Of a stretch of DNA of 64,000 nt, positions 1 to 8,752 are shown piece after piece (the first letter of the stretch is position 1; every line of letters starts with the position of its first letter). The stretch covers positions 638,592 to 702,591 of the forward strand of contig CACSIO010000001.1 of assembly GCA_902705865.1 (NCBI GenBank), read 5' to 3'. The notes below the pieces were generated by a model. It did no database searches. It was not told the DNA's origin and saw only the letters and a list, made by a program, of their open reading frames with translations. This stretch comes from BD1-7 clade bacterium. Lineage in GTDB: Bacteria; Pseudomonadota; Gammaproteobacteria; Pseudomonadales; DT-91. A program made the translations under genes and the position numbers.

Positions 1-32
1 TTATGATGAAGTGCAAACATGGTTGATGGGTA

Positions 33-566
33 TCAGGCGTTTTGCGGGTCTTTTTGAGTATCTGAGGATGGTGTTGCTGCATTCGCTGCGATGGCGTCAG
101 CAATGTTTTCGATTGGCTCTTCGGTCAGCTTCACCTTTTCCAGCCCATAATCTTCATTCAGTGCACCCTTGTCGAAGGGGGTTGCGCGTGGAGCGTAGTC
201 CAGCGGTGGTTGCACCGTATCCGGTTCTGAAGACTCTTCAATACTGACTTTATCATTAAGACGTTTGATGATGGGTTCGTTGTTGTTAACCGGTGTGGTG
301 AGGCCGTTTGCCCCAGTCGCCAAATGGTTGTGCAGGTCTCGGTATGTCTCTGCCAGTTGATTTAGCATTGTCGAGGTTTCTACAAAGTGCTCGGTAACTT
401 CGTGCTGGTATTGCTTTAACTCGTCCTGCTTTTGATGCAGATGCTTTTCGAGTTCTTTGTTTTTGTCCTGTGCGTCTGACATCCGTAATGTAATCAGGGC
501 ACCAATAGCTGCACCAACGAAGAGGCTGAGAATACTGCAGATAAGTAGTAGCTGATTGGGTTCCAC
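33..566 (-). CDS. zapG: ZapG/YhcB-like inner-membrane division protein (DUF1043)
   Basis: A 177-aa protein with one N-terminal membrane segment (about residues 6-27) followed by a charged, Gln/Lys/Glu-rich coiled coil (about 30-75) and a low-complexity acidic/proline tail. This is the architecture of YhcB (now ZapG), an inner-membrane protein linked to cell division, envelope growth and cell shape. The position supports the name: in E. coli yhcB is divergent from zapE, which is followed by rplM-rpsI, exactly as here. The tail is weakly conserved, so assignment rests on the TM plus coiled-coil half and the synteny. The gene ends close to the left edge of the window but is complete (TGA at 33-35). 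Confidence 0.85.
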   Translation of the reverse strand: MEPNQLLLICSILSLFVGAAIGALITLRMSDAQDKNKELEKHLHQKQDELKQYQHEVTEHFVETSTMLNQLAETYRDLHNHLATGANGLTTPVNNNEPIIKRLNDKVSIEESSEPDTVQPPLDYAPRATPFDKGALNEDYGLEKVKLTEEPIENIADAIAANAATPSSDTQKDPQNA

Positions 567-595
567 TGGACGCTCCTATAAATAATTGTGCGGCA

Positions 596-623
596 ATTAT
601 AACGCCCAGATAGAATTGGCGAA
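596..623 (-). promoter_or_regulatory. Candidate promoter of zapG
   Basis: Read on the minus strand there is a perfect TATAAT (601-596), 30 nt upstream of the zapG start, with a weak TTCGCC -35 element 16 bp further upstream. The -10 is good and the -35 poor, so this is a plausible but unproven sigma-70 promoter in the zapG/zapE divergent gap. Confidence 0.4.
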
Positions 624-713
624 GACTTTTTCATTGCAAATCCTTCATTAATTGCGAAAAACAGTGGTTACAGGTAAAGTACCGCGCAATTTTAAGGCCA
701 CAATACAGCTATC

Positions 714-1835
714 ATGACGACGCCACTTTCAAGGTATCAAGACGATCTCAAACGCGATGATTTTCAATTCGACGCTGCTCAGCAGGACGCGGTTGAAAAG
801 CTAAATGCCGTATTTGAGGCTCTGGTTGCCGAGGGGAATCAGCAGAGAGCGTCGACTTCGTCGTTAGGGCTGTTCGGCAAGCTCAAGTCACGGATAACAA
901 GGCCGGAGCCAGTTCTCCCCGTACGCGGCCTGTATTTCTGGGGTGGCGTTGGTCGGGGTAAAACCTATCTGATGGATGTGTTTTATGAATGCCTGCCGTT
1001 CGAAAGAAAATGGCGGTCTCACTTCCATCGCTTTATGCAGTACGTGCATGAGGAGTTGAGAGCGCTTGATGGCGAGAAGAATCCATTGGATATTGTTGCG
1101 CGTCATATCGCAGATAAGGCACGGGTTATTTGCTTTGATGAATTTTTTGTCACGGACATTACGGATGCAATGATCTTGGGTGGGTTGTTTGAAAAGCTCT
1201 TTGATATGGGGGTGACCTTAATCGCTACCTCCAATATTGTGCCCGATCGGCTCTATGAAAATGGCTTGCAGCGTGCACGTTTCTTGCCGGCAATTGAGCA
1301 GCTAAAAATTCACTGTGAAGTAGTGAATGTTGATGGTGGGGTCGACTACCGTTTGAGGGCGTTAAGGCAAGCAGAGCTTTATTATTGTCCGCTTGATGCC
1401 GGGGCACAAAAAAGCCTGGAACAAAGTTGGGCTTCTTTAGTCCATGATCAATGCAACGCAGATCTTGATATCGAGATCAACGGGCGTATGATTCCAGCAC
1501 AACGCGAGAGTGATGGCATTGCTTGGTTTGATTTTGATGTCTTATGTGATGGGCCTCGTAGTCAGAATGACTACATTGAGCTGGCACGTATTTATCATAC
1601 CGTGTTATTGAGTAATATCCCTGAATTGGGATTAGGGCGAGATGATCAGACTCGTCGTTTTATTAATCTGATTGACGAATTTTACGATCGCCATGTGAAG
1701 TTGATTGTGTCGGCAGAGAAGTCGATAGACACGATCTACAGCGGTGGTAATTTGGCGTTTGAAATTGAACGCACGCAAAGCCGGTTGCTGGAAATGCAAT
1801 CGCATGAATATCTTGGGCTTGAGCATAAGCCGTGA
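714..1835 (+). CDS. zapE: Cell division protein ZapE (AFG1-like ATPase)
   Basis: A 373-aa AFG1/ZapE P-loop ATPase. The Walker A motif is GGVGRGKT at about residues 77-84, the Walker B is VICFDEF at about 139-145, and a sensor-like ATSN follows near 172-175. ZapE associates with the Z ring and destabilises FtsZ polymers in an ATP-dependent way in E. coli, mainly under low oxygen or heat. Length matches the bacterial family (about 370-375 aa). It is divergent from zapG and followed by the rplM-rpsI operon, the usual gammaproteobacterial order. Confidence 0.94.
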   Translation: MTTPLSRYQDDLKRDDFQFDAAQQDAVEKLNAVFEALVAEGNQQRASTSSLGLFGKLKSRITRPEPVLPVRGLYFWGGVGRGKTYLMDVFYECLPFERKWRSHFHRFMQYVHEELRALDGEKNPLDIVARHIADKARVICFDEFFVTDITDAMILGGLFEKLFDMGVTLIATSNIVPDRLYENGLQRARFLPAIEQLKIHCEVVNVDGGVDYRLRALRQAELYYCPLDAGAQKSLEQSWASLVHDQCNADLDIEINGRMIPAQRESDGIAWFDFDVLCDGPRSQNDYIELARIYHTVLLSNIPELGLGRDDQTRRFINLIDEFYDRHVKLIVSAEKSIDTIYSGGNLAFEIERTQSRLLEMQSHEYLGLEHKP

Positions 1836-2269
1836 CACCCCGGAATTCGGGAAAGAATTTAAACAAAAACCAGAAAAGCAGAGCGCATTAAACAGATTAA
1901 ATTGAACCCCGCGTAGATCGGCACTTTGGCATTTGCTCGCACGTTGCTTAAATGTGAGTGGCTCGGTGGTGTTGTGCAATGGTGGGGGTATCGTAAAATT
2001 ACGCTGTGGCCGGTTATTCCATCCCATTGTACCCGTTGAATTATGGAATAATGTGCCGATATCCTTAACGGATGTTGTTTGCGGACGTTGTTTACAAATA
2101 TTGTTCAATTCGTTTAGTTGTTAGTGCACTAGCAATTCGGGCGCAGCCCAAATGCCGCAGGGTGGTAAGGTGTTTCTGCAATCACATATTGTGCTTGCGG
2201 AGCTATCTTCGTTCCTGTAGTATTCGCGCTCCTTATCGAATGCGCTCCTTAGTTTTAGGCGGAAGAAAT
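1836..2269 (+). other. Non-coding leader/promoter region upstream of rplM
   Basis: 434 bases without a convincing gene. Reading frames here have atypical composition and no homology I recognise. A CCCG/CGGG mini-hairpin directly follows zapE (about 1842-1855) but has no T-tract. Ribosomal protein operons headed by rplM commonly carry a long, regulated 5' leader, and L13 is known to act on its own mRNA in E. coli; this stretch is the expected place for such a leader, though I cannot define the promoter or the protein-binding site. Confidence 0.4.
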
Positions 2270-2698
2270 ATGAAAACTTACAGTGCTAAACCAAATGCTG
2301 TAGAGCAAGAGTGGTACGTTGTTGATGCTGAAGGTAAAACTTTGGGTCGTTTAGCGTCCGAAATCGCGCATCGCCTGCGTGGCAAGCACAAGCCGGAGTA
2401 TACTCCTCACGTAGATACCGGTGATTACATTGTTGTTGTGAATGCTGAGAAAGTTCACGTGACCGGCAACAAGGCGAAAAACAAAATTTATTACCGTCAT
2501 ACTGGTTATGTTGGTAACTTGAAGTCAATCTCTTTTGAGAAGTTGATCGACAAAGCACCTGAGCGTGCTCTGCAAACTGCAGTTAAAGGTATGTTGCCAA
2601 AGAACCCTTTGGGTCGTGCAATGTTTTCAAAGCTGAAAGTGTATGCTGGTGAGTCTCACCCACATGCAGCACAACAGCCTAAAGAGTTACAGATTTAA
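2270..2698 (+). CDS. rplM: 50S ribosomal protein L13
   Basis: 142 aa, the standard length of bacterial L13, beginning MKTYSAKP and ending with the conserved HPHAAQQP segment. L13 is an early-assembly protein of the large subunit that binds 23S rRNA. The reading frame stays open for 66 codons upstream, but the ATG at 2270 matches the family N-terminus and has a GGCGGAAG ribosome-binding site just in front, so the longer form is rejected. It forms an operon with rpsI, 14 nt downstream. Confidence 0.98.
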   Translation: MKTYSAKPNAVEQEWYVVDAEGKTLGRLASEIAHRLRGKHKPEYTPHVDTGDYIVVVNAEKVHVTGNKAKNKIYYRHTGYVGNLKSISFEKLIDKAPERALQTAVKGMLPKNPLGRAMFSKLKVYAGESHPHAAQQPKELQI

Positions 2699-2712
2699 CG
2701 GAAGCATATTTT

Positions 2713-3105
2713 ATGTCAAGCACACAATACTACGGCACAGGCCGTCGCAAGACATCGACAGCTCGTGTATTTATCGCCCCGGGTGAGGGAAACATCACCG
2801 TTAATAGTTGTTCTTTGGAGCAGTACTTCGGTCGTGAAGTAGCTCGAATGATCGTTAAGCAGCCACTTGACGTGGTTGAAATGCAGGATAAGTTTGATAT
2901 CAACGTAACTGTAAAAGGTGGTGGTAGTTTTGGTCAGGCCGGTGCTATCCGTCATGGTCTGACTCGTGCTCTGATTGAATTCGATGAGAACCTGCGTTCT
3001 CCGCTGCGTCAAGCAGGTTATGTGACCCGTGATGCTCGTGAAGTTGAGCGTAAGAAAGTTGGTCTGCGTAAAGCACGTAAGAAACCACAGTTTTCCAAGC
3101 GTTAA
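2713..3105 (+). CDS. rpsI: 30S ribosomal protein S9
   Basis: 130 aa, full-length S9, with the typical [14 protein letters not shown] start and the basic C-terminus ending KKPQFSKR whose tail reaches the P-site tRNA. Second gene of the rplM-rpsI operon; the transcription terminator follows within 50 bp. Confidence 0.98.
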   Translation: MSSTQYYGTGRRKTSTARVFIAPGEGNITVNSCSLEQYFGREVARMIVKQPLDVVEMQDKFDINVTVKGGGSFGQAGAIRHGLTRALIEFDENLRSPLRQAGYVTRDAREVERKKVGLRKARKKPQFSKR

Positions 3106-3123
3106 TTGCATACTGGATCTGTA

Positions 3124-3155
3124 CAAAGCCTGGGCGGTTGCCTGGGTTTTTTTTT
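3124..3155 (+). terminator. Rho-independent terminator of rplM-rpsI
   Basis: The two arms are both GCCTGGG-like and pair through two internal G-U wobbles (CCTGGG with CCTGGG), closed by A-U pairs and followed by nine T residues. It looks like a direct repeat in DNA but folds as a hairpin in RNA. Confidence 0.75.
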
Positions 3156-3206
3156 GCGAAATTATAGCTGAAGTAATCAATATGCCGCGTCAGCGGGCGG
3201 CTAATT

Positions 3207-3229
3207 ACCTTGTTTATTACAAGGTTTTT
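3207..3229 (+). terminator. Second hairpin with T-tract upstream of petA
   Basis: ACCTTG / CAAGGT arms with a 7-nt loop and a TTTTT tail. Just upstream (3184-3201) GCCGC and GCGGC can also pair. This may be a backup terminator for rpsI; it lies before the likely petA promoter, so it should not block petABC. Confidence 0.4.
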
Positions 3230-3238
3230 CATTACTAT

Positions 3239-3267
3239 TTGCGGCGATTTTTTTTGCGTTATATAAG
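3239..3267 (+). promoter_or_regulatory. Candidate petABC promoter
   Basis: TATAAG (5 of 6 matches to the -10 consensus) at 3262-3267 with a weaker TTGCGG at 3239-3244 and a 17-bp spacer, 40 bp upstream of petA. The only reasonable sigma-70 pair in the gap. Confidence 0.4.
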
Positions 3268-3307
3268 TCTTGCCCTGGTTTAGGGGTGAAAAGACGGGGG
3301 ATTACCG

Positions 3308-3901
3308 ATGAGCAATGATGGTGTGAATACTTCACGTCGACGTTTTTTGGCCACATCGACTGCTGTGGTTGGAGCGGCAGGTGCTGTAGGTGTTGCTGTT
3401 CCGTTTCTAGGATCCTGGGCACCGAGTGCCAAGGCGAAGGCTGCGGGAGCACCTGTGAAGGCAGATATGAGCAAGCTGCGACCTGGTGAGCTGATAACTG
3501 TTGAATGGCGAGGCAAGCCTGTCTACGTCATGCGTCGTACTGAGGCGCAACTCAAAGATTTACCTTCTCTGAATGATCAACTTCGCGATCCTGAATCCAA
3601 TGCCTCAAATCAGCCTGAGTACGCGAAAAACATCGATCGTTCTATCAAGCCGGAATATTCAGTATTAATTGGTTTGTGTACACATCTAGGTTGTGCACCG
3701 AAGCCACGTCCTGAAGTTGCTCCCGCTGATCTTGGTGCTGATTGGAAAGGTGGCTTCTTTTGCCCATGCCACGGTTCAAAATTCGATCTTGCAGGTCGTG
3801 TTTATAAAGGTGTTCCTGCACCGACGAACCTGGAAGTTCCTCCTTATAAGTATGAATCTGAACTTGTTATTACCATCGGTGTAGATGGGGGTGCCGCGTA
3901 A
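3308..3901 (+). CDS. petA: Ubiquinol-cytochrome c reductase Rieske iron-sulfur subunit
   Basis: 197 aa. A twin-arginine signal (SRRRFLATS) precedes a hydrophobic anchor near residues 18-33. The Rieske cluster ligands are in CTHLGC (about residues 125-130) and CPCHGS (about 150-155), giving two Cys and two His for the 2Fe-2S centre. It transfers electrons from ubiquinol to cytochrome c1 at the periplasmic face of the bc1 complex. First gene of petABC; its TAA overlaps the petB ATG by one base. Confidence 0.97.
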   Translation: MSNDGVNTSRRRFLATSTAVVGAAGAVGVAVPFLGSWAPSAKAKAAGAPVKADMSKLRPGELITVEWRGKPVYVMRRTEAQLKDLPSLNDQLRDPESNASNQPEYAKNIDRSIKPEYSVLIGLCTHLGCAPKPRPEVAPADLGADWKGGFFCPCHGSKFDLAGRVYKGVPAPTNLEVPPYKYESELVITIGVDGGAA

Positions 3902-5241
3902 TGCTTAACATGTTGGTCAGTTTACGAGATTGGGTAGATGCCCGTCTGCCTATTATGCGCGCATGGGACACCCATATGGGTGGTTATTACGCGCCAAAGA
4001 ATTTTAACTTTTGGTACTTCTTCGGTGTTTTATCACTGGTTGTTTTAGTAAACCAATTGTTGACCGGTATTTGGTTGACGATGATGTTTGTACCTGATGC
4101 GGAAAGAGCTTTTGCATCTGTTGAGTACATCATGCGTGATGTAGATTACGGCTGGATTATCCGTTATATGCACTCCACCGGCGCGTCAGCGTTCTTTGTG
4201 GTCGTTTACCTGCATATGTTCCGCGCCTTGCTTTACGGGTCATACCGTAAGCCTCGTGAGCTTGTATGGGTCTTCGGCATGTTGATTTTCTTCGCGCTAA
4301 TGGCCGAGGCATTCTTGGGTTATATCCTACCTTGGGGACAAATGTCTTACTGGGGTGCTCAGGTAATCGTATCGCTATTCGGTGCCATTCCTGTTGTTGG
4401 TGAGCCATTGGTTGAGTGGATTCGTGGTGATTACTTGATCTCGGGTATTACATTAAACCGTTTCTTCGCCCTGCACGTTGTTGCTGTGCCGATCATTTTG
4501 CTGGCGCTAGTTGTTCTTCACTTACTGGCTCTGCATGAAGTAGGTTCTAACAACCCAGATGGCGTTGAAATCAAGAAGCACAAAGATGAAAACGGTATCC
4601 CGTTAGACGGTATCGCATTCCACCCGTACTACACCGTTCACGATATCGTCGGTATTGTGGTGTTCTTGATGGTATTTGTTTCGGTTATTTTCTTCTTCCC
4701 AGAAATGGGTGGTTACTTCCTTGAACATGCCAACTTTGAAGAAGCTAATGCACTGAAGACACCAGCACATATTGCGCCAGTATGGTACTTCACACCATTC
4801 TACTCAGTACTGCGAGCGGTACCTGATAAGCTGTTTGGTTTCATTGCTTTCGGTGCCTCTGTTGCTATTTTGTTCGCATTGCCTTGGTTGGATCGTAGCC
4901 CGGTTAAATCCATTCGCTACAAAGGCCCAATCTCTAAAATGTTCTTGTTAGTGTTCACGGCTACATTCCTGATCCTGGGTGTGTTGGGTGTGAAATCTCC
5001 GAATGTTGAGCGCACAATCTTGGCCCAAATCTGCTCCATTATTTACTTCACTTTCTTCTTGGCCATGCCTTTCTGGTCGAAAATTGACAAGTGTAAGCCA
5101 GAGCCTGATCGCATCACTATGAATGGTGGGATTGGTATCGCGGGTAGCTTAGGTGCTGTGCTGATTATTGCCGTTTTGACTGTCGGACCACTATGGCTTG
5201 TTGAGTGGTTGCATTCTGTTAACCAAGCTGCGGCTCACTAA
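3901..5241 (+). CDS. petB: Cytochrome b subunit of the bc1 complex
   Basis: 446-aa polytopic membrane protein with the conserved PWGQMSYWGAQV segment and the heme-ligand histidines on the second and fourth helices (for example YMHSTGAS and LHVVAVP). The C-terminal part carries PVWYFTPFYSVLR (the PEWY-loop region reads PVWY here). It holds the quinol oxidation and reduction sites. The full b-type length (not split into b6/subunit IV) agrees with a proteobacterial bc1 complex. Confidence 0.97.
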   Translation: MLNMLVSLRDWVDARLPIMRAWDTHMGGYYAPKNFNFWYFFGVLSLVVLVNQLLTGIWLTMMFVPDAERAFASVEYIMRDVDYGWIIRYMHSTGASAFFVVVYLHMFRALLYGSYRKPRELVWVFGMLIFFALMAEAFLGYILPWGQMSYWGAQVIVSLFGAIPVVGEPLVEWIRGDYLISGITLNRFFALHVVAVPIILLALVVLHLLALHEVGSNNPDGVEIKKHKDENGIPLDGIAFHPYYTVHDIVGIVVFLMVFVSVIFFFPEMGGYFLEHANFEEANALKTPAHIAPVWYFTPFYSVLRAVPDKLFGFIAFGASVAILFALPWLDRSPVKSIRYKGPISKMFLLVFTATFLILGVLGVKSPNVERTILAQICSIIYFTFFLAMPFWSKIDKCKPEPDRITMNGGIGIAGSLGAVLIIAVLTVGPLWLVEWLHSVNQAAAH

Positions 5242-5253
5242 GGGGAATATATA

Positions 5254-6069
5254 ATGAAAAAACTGATTGCATCTTTATTCCTCAGCTGTCTTTCGGCAGT
5301 ATCTCTGGCAGCAGGTGGTAACGTGCCACTGCTGGACTTTGAATCAAATCTGAAAGACGAAGCAGGTTTGCAGCGTGGCGCGCAAGTGTTCATGAACTAC
5401 TGCATGGGCTGTCACAGCATGAAATACATGCGTTATGAGCGCCTTTCTACGGATTTAGGTGTTCCTGCTGACTTGGTAGAGCAGAACTTGATTTTAGATG
5501 GTTCAAAAATCGGCTCTTTAATGACTAACTCAGCTCCTGAATCGCTGCAGAAAAAGTGGTTTGGCGCGGCGCCACCAGATCTGACGTTAGTTTCTCGTGC
5601 GCGTGGTGATGCGTGGTTGTACAGCTACCTGAAAGGTTTCTATACCGATCCAGGTCGTCCATACGGCTACAACAATCTGGTATTCAAAGATGTCGGTATG
5701 CCAAATGTATTGGTTAACCTGCAAGGTGATCAAACGTGTGAGCCTGGTTTTGCCAAGGCTGCAAACGGTGGTGTTAAACGCGACACGATCACTTATGAGC
5801 CGATTGAAAATCCGAATGACCCTTGTGGCCGCACGGCGCATGTAGATGGAACGGGTACCTTGAGTCCGGAAGAATTTGATCAAGTTGTTACCGATTTGAC
5901 CAACTTCCTGATCTACGCAGGCGAGCCAACCAAGCTGTATGACCGTACTTTCCTTGGAATGGAGTTGAACAAACGTGAAGTGATCGGTGTATACTGCCTG
6001 TTCTTCCTTGTGTTCTTCGGCGTATTTGCTGTTCTGTTGAATCGTGAATATTGGAAAGACGTACATTAA
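5254..6069 (+). CDS. petC: Cytochrome c1
   Basis: 271 aa with a cleavable signal peptide ending SLAA, the covalent heme motif CMGCH at about residues 50-54, and a C-terminal membrane anchor (about 246-264) ending REYWKDVH. It accepts electrons from the Rieske protein and passes them to soluble or membrane cytochromes c. Starts 12 nt after petB with a GGGGAATA ribosome-binding site; last gene of the bc1 operon. Confidence 0.97.
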   Translation: MKKLIASLFLSCLSAVSLAAGGNVPLLDFESNLKDEAGLQRGAQVFMNYCMGCHSMKYMRYERLSTDLGVPADLVEQNLILDGSKIGSLMTNSAPESLQKKWFGAAPPDLTLVSRARGDAWLYSYLKGFYTDPGRPYGYNNLVFKDVGMPNVLVNLQGDQTCEPGFAKAANGGVKRDTITYEPIENPNDPCGRTAHVDGTGTLSPEEFDQVVTDLTNFLIYAGEPTKLYDRTFLGMELNKREVIGVYCLFFLVFFGVFAVLLNREYWKDVH

Positions 6070-6101
6070 GACGTCTTCGTTAGACTAACTGTCTGCGCTA
6101 T

Positions 6102-6124
6102 GGCCTGCTTTATGCAGGCCGTTT
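6102..6124 (+). terminator. Hairpin after petC
   Basis: Perfect 7-bp stem GGCCTGC / GCAGGCC with a 5-nt loop, 32 nt after the petC stop. Only a GTTT follows, so as an intrinsic terminator it is weak; it may instead protect the 3' end. Confidence 0.5.
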
Positions 6125-6215
6125 GCGTATTAAGCGACTACGCTGTTAGTCTGGTTGTCAGGGGTACTCCTGATAAAAATGCAGGTTGGATTCGCTTTCC
6201 CGATTAAACCGAATG

Positions 6216-6249
6216 TTTCGACATATATAACGCACGTTTAATGTCGAAA
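6216..6249. promoter_or_regulatory. Inverted repeat in the sspA upstream region
   Basis: TTTCGACAT and ATGTCGAAA are perfect 9-bp arms separated by 16 bases that include an AT-rich ATATAA. The element lies 85-118 bp upstream of the sspA start and could be an operator spanning the promoter or a 5'-UTR hairpin. I do not recognise the motif. Confidence 0.45.
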
Positions 6250-6333
6250 TTTCAGCAGAATAGGGAATGAATTGGCTGCGGCATTGCCAGATGAGTAGCT
6301 GTCGTCACTGGAATTGTTTCAAGAGGTTGCAAA

Positions 6334-6984
6334 ATGGGTGTGGTTACAAAACGATCTTCAATGACGTTTTATTCCGATGGTCAGGATCAATACAGCCATC
6401 GCGTGCGCATTGTTCTGGCAGAAAAGGGCGTTACCGTAGACATTATTGAGTGTCTGGGTGACAACAAACCTGAAGATCTTGCGCAGATTAATCCCTACAA
6501 TTCGCTTCCGACTCTGGTTGATCGTGATTTAGTACTCTATGAGTCAAAAATCATTATGGAATATCTGGATGAGCGTTTTCCTCACCCACCACTTCTTCCG
6601 GTGTATCCGGTTGCTCGTGGTGAGAGTCGCTTGTTTATCCATCGTATCGAAAAGGACTGGGCGCACCACGTTGATACTATCTTTGCAGCTAAAGATGCGA
6701 AGGCGGTAGAAGCATCACGTAAAGCGTTGAAGGATGGTTTGATGGCTGTAGCGGCAATCTTCATCGAGAAGCCTTACTTTATGAGCGAAGAGTTTACTTT
6801 GATCGATTGCTGTATGGCGGCTATTTTGTGGCGTTTGCCGGCAATGGGTATCGAGATTCCGAAGACCAAGCAGACCAAGCCTTTGTATGAGTACATGGAG
6901 CGTCTGTTCTCTCGTGAATCCTTTAAGGAAAGCATGTCTGAGCACGAGCAGGATATGGCTCACATCACCGTCAAAGCTGGCTAA
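6334..6984 (+). CDS. sspA: Stringent starvation protein A
   Basis: 216 aa with a glutathione-S-transferase-like fold: N-terminal thioredoxin-like half containing the NPYNSLPTLVDRDL segment, and a helical C-terminal half. SspA binds RNA polymerase holoenzyme and acts as a transcription factor in stationary phase and acid stress; it lacks GST activity. The start with AAGAGG seven bases upstream is preferred. As in other gammaproteobacteria it follows rplM-rpsI (here with petABC in between) and is coupled to sspB by a TAATG junction. Confidence 0.95.
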   Translation: MGVVTKRSSMTFYSDGQDQYSHRVRIVLAEKGVTVDIIECLGDNKPEDLAQINPYNSLPTLVDRDLVLYESKIIMEYLDERFPHPPLLPVYPVARGESRLFIHRIEKDWAHHVDTIFAAKDAKAVEASRKALKDGLMAVAAIFIEKPYFMSEEFTLIDCCMAAILWRLPAMGIEIPKTKQTKPLYEYMERLFSRESFKESMSEHEQDMAHITVKAG

Positions 6985-7484
6985 TGATGACGCCTACACG
7001 CCCTTATTTCTTGCGTGCAGTCTATGAATGGATTCTTGATAATGAATGCACGCCCTTTCTGGCAGTGAATGCGGATGCGCCAGGCGTAGAGGTGCCGCGT
7101 GAATATGTTGAAGATGGCCAGATTACTTTAAATTTGGCGCCTTCGGCTATCGTTGACTTACAGATGACGAATGACGGTATCGAGTTCTCGGCACGTTTTT
7201 CAGGTGTTGCACAGCTTGTGAGCGTGCCTATGGCTGCGGTTATGGGTATATTCGCACGTGAAAATGGCCAAGGTATGGCATTTCCTGATGAGCCTGGCTT
7301 TGACGTAGATGTTACTGAAGAGGACGCCGATCAAGGCAATGCGCCGGAGCCACTCCGAAGCATTGATGGTATTCAGGAGTCAGATGCTAAGGTGTCGGAT
7401 GAAACTGCCGGAATTGATCCTTCTGATGATGACCCCGAGCCACCACGCCCATCGGGTAGGCCTCAGCTGAAGGTCGTCAAATAG
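6984..7484 (+). CDS. sspB: ClpXP adaptor SspB
   Basis: 166 aa: an N-terminal SspB fold (about 1-110, PYFLRAVYEW start and AVMGIFARENG near the end of the domain), then an acidic low-complexity linker, then a short conserved C-terminal tail RPQLKVVK. The fold binds ssrA-tagged peptides and the tail docks on ClpX, delivering tagged proteins to ClpXP. Both binding modules are visible, so it should be functional. Translationally coupled to sspA. Confidence 0.95.
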   Translation: MMTPTRPYFLRAVYEWILDNECTPFLAVNADAPGVEVPREYVEDGQITLNLAPSAIVDLQMTNDGIEFSARFSGVAQLVSVPMAAVMGIFARENGQGMAFPDEPGFDVDVTEEDADQGNAPEPLRSIDGIQESDAKVSDETAGIDPSDDDPEPPRPSGRPQLKVVK

Positions 7485-7524
7485 TCTATTAGTGATGGTT
7501 CATGGACGCGTATATAGAAAATAT

Positions 7525-7550
7525 AAATCGGGTGTTCCCCGATTTTTTTT
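7525..7550 (+). terminator. Terminator of sspAB
   Basis: AAATCGGG / CCCGATTT stem (8 bp) with a short loop and an eight-T tail, 40 nt after sspB. The A-run on its left side means it may also stop transcription arriving from dolP on the other strand. Confidence 0.85.
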
Positions 7551-7602
7551 GTCTGCAATTTGGTGATTGGGCGTATCGTTCTATTTTAACTTCGGTATAG
7601 CG

Positions 7603-8199
7603 TCAGCGATGGCTAATCTTGTTGTCGATGTATTCAAACACTTTGATAATACGCTTGATCCCTGACACTTCTTGCACGGAACTGACCACGCGCTCAGATT
7701 CTTCTTGGGTGACAAGCCCCATCAAATAGACAGATCCATTTTCGACGATAACTCGAACTCTGCCAGAGTCAATTTTTCCGTTTGTCAGCAGGTTCGCTTT
7801 GATCTTGGCTGATAGGTAGGTGTCTGATGTGCGCTGGCCGAAATCGGTTGGTGCGCTAACTTCCAATTCATTGTGCACGCGTCTGACATGCCGGATCTTG
7901 CCTGCAACATCAGTAACCTTGCTTTTTAATTCTGGTGTAGGGGTTTGTCCAGTTACCAATACGATGAGATTGTAGGAGTTGACGTTGATGTTTGAGTCTT
8001 TGTCCAATGCCTTGTCTGCACGATTGATATTAATGCTGGCCTTAGATTCGATGGAGGAATCCTCAATGGAGATACCCATTGTGCGCTCTCCATAATCTTC
8101 GTCTACTGCACCGTCGTTGGTTGCAGCCATAAAGCCCGTGCAACCATGAAGTATTGATGCCAATAAAAGTATTGATAGCGGGAGTGTTAATCGTGTCAT
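7603..8199 (-). CDS. dolP: DolP-like outer-membrane lipoprotein with two BON domains
   Basis: 198 aa. A signal peptide with lipobox LHGC (Cys at about residue 20) predicts a lipoprotein. Two BON domains follow (about 45-110 and 122-190; the second has the typical GSVYLMGLVTQEE turn). DolP (YraP) keeps the outer membrane tight and binds anionic phospholipids at the division site. It ends the minus-strand set lpoA-yraN-diaA-dolP, the same order as in E. coli, and its start overlaps diaA by four bases. Confidence 0.92.
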   Translation of the reverse strand: MTRLTLPLSILLLASILHGCTGFMAATNDGAVDEDYGERTMGISIEDSSIESKASININRADKALDKDSNINVNSYNLIVLVTGQTPTPELKSKVTDVAGKIRHVRRVHNELEVSAPTDFGQRTSDTYLSAKIKANLLTNGKIDSGRVRVIVENGSVYLMGLVTQEESERVVSSVQEVSGIKRIIKVFEYIDNKISHR

Positions 8200-8750
8200 A
8201 GATTAATTCCGAAAAGCGCTTGCTCAGTTAGCTGTGCCAAAAGTTGGGCAATCAACAGCTGTTGTAGCGTGTGATCGGTTGCGGTGCTGTTGATGTTCAC
8301 AACAACGTGTTCTGGCGGCACGATGGCGTCACGGACGTCATCTGGGCAGCTGCACACAACGATAATCCGTAGTTGGGATTCAAGTGCGGAGGCGATTAAT
8401 GGTGGGAGTTCGCTTGTTGCTGTTTGGTCTGCAAATACAATAACGACATCGCCAGCATTGGCAAACGTCGTTAATGCCTGTGTTAACGTTCCGTGACTCT
8501 TTCCGTTTAGTTGCATTGCGGGTAAACCAGGGCGTTCGATATATCGCGAGTGCACCAAGTGATGAACAAGAAAGTTGGCCGCGACATCGTAATCTGAGGG
8601 GCTGAGGGCAAGAATCTTCCCACCTTCGGCAAGGCAGTGGGTGATTAGATTGGCAGCTTCTGCAATGTACGGCGTTTGTTGTTCATACAAAAGGCTGTTG
8701 GTTGCGTTCTGTTGATCAAAAAAGCGGGTGATGTTTTCAAAGATTGACAT
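8196..8750 (-). CDS. diaA: DiaA-like SIS-domain protein, divergent
   Basis: 184 aa in the exact diaA position between yraN and dolP, with helices and a sugar-isomerase (SIS) fold resembling DiaA, the tetrameric DnaA-binding initiation factor. Recognisable parts are the N-terminal helix pair, EGGKIL, the RPGLPA segment and a central NAGDVVIVF strand. The usual glycine-rich phosphosugar loop (CGNGTSA in E. coli DiaA) is replaced by ALSPSDYDVA, so catalytic activity is very unlikely; DiaA itself is not an enzyme. Whether DnaA binding is kept cannot be told. The symbol is based mainly on synteny. Confidence 0.72.
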   Translation of the reverse strand: MSIFENITRFFDQQNATNSLLYEQQTPYIAEAANLITHCLAEGGKILALSPSDYDVAANFLVHHLVHSRYIERPGLPAMQLNGKSHGTLTQALTTFANAGDVVIVFADQTATSELPPLIASALESQLRIIVVCSCPDDVRDAIVPPEHVVVNINSTATDHTLQQLLIAQLLAQLTEQALFGINL

Positions 8751-8752
8751 AG

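Noticed and set aside
1933..2124. Small frame in the rplM leader
   Set aside because: Atypical, Cys-rich composition and no ribosome-binding site; more likely non-coding leader.
2072..2269. In-frame N-terminal extension of L13
   Set aside because: The extra 66 residues have unlike composition; the family start and a good ribosome-binding site are at 2270.
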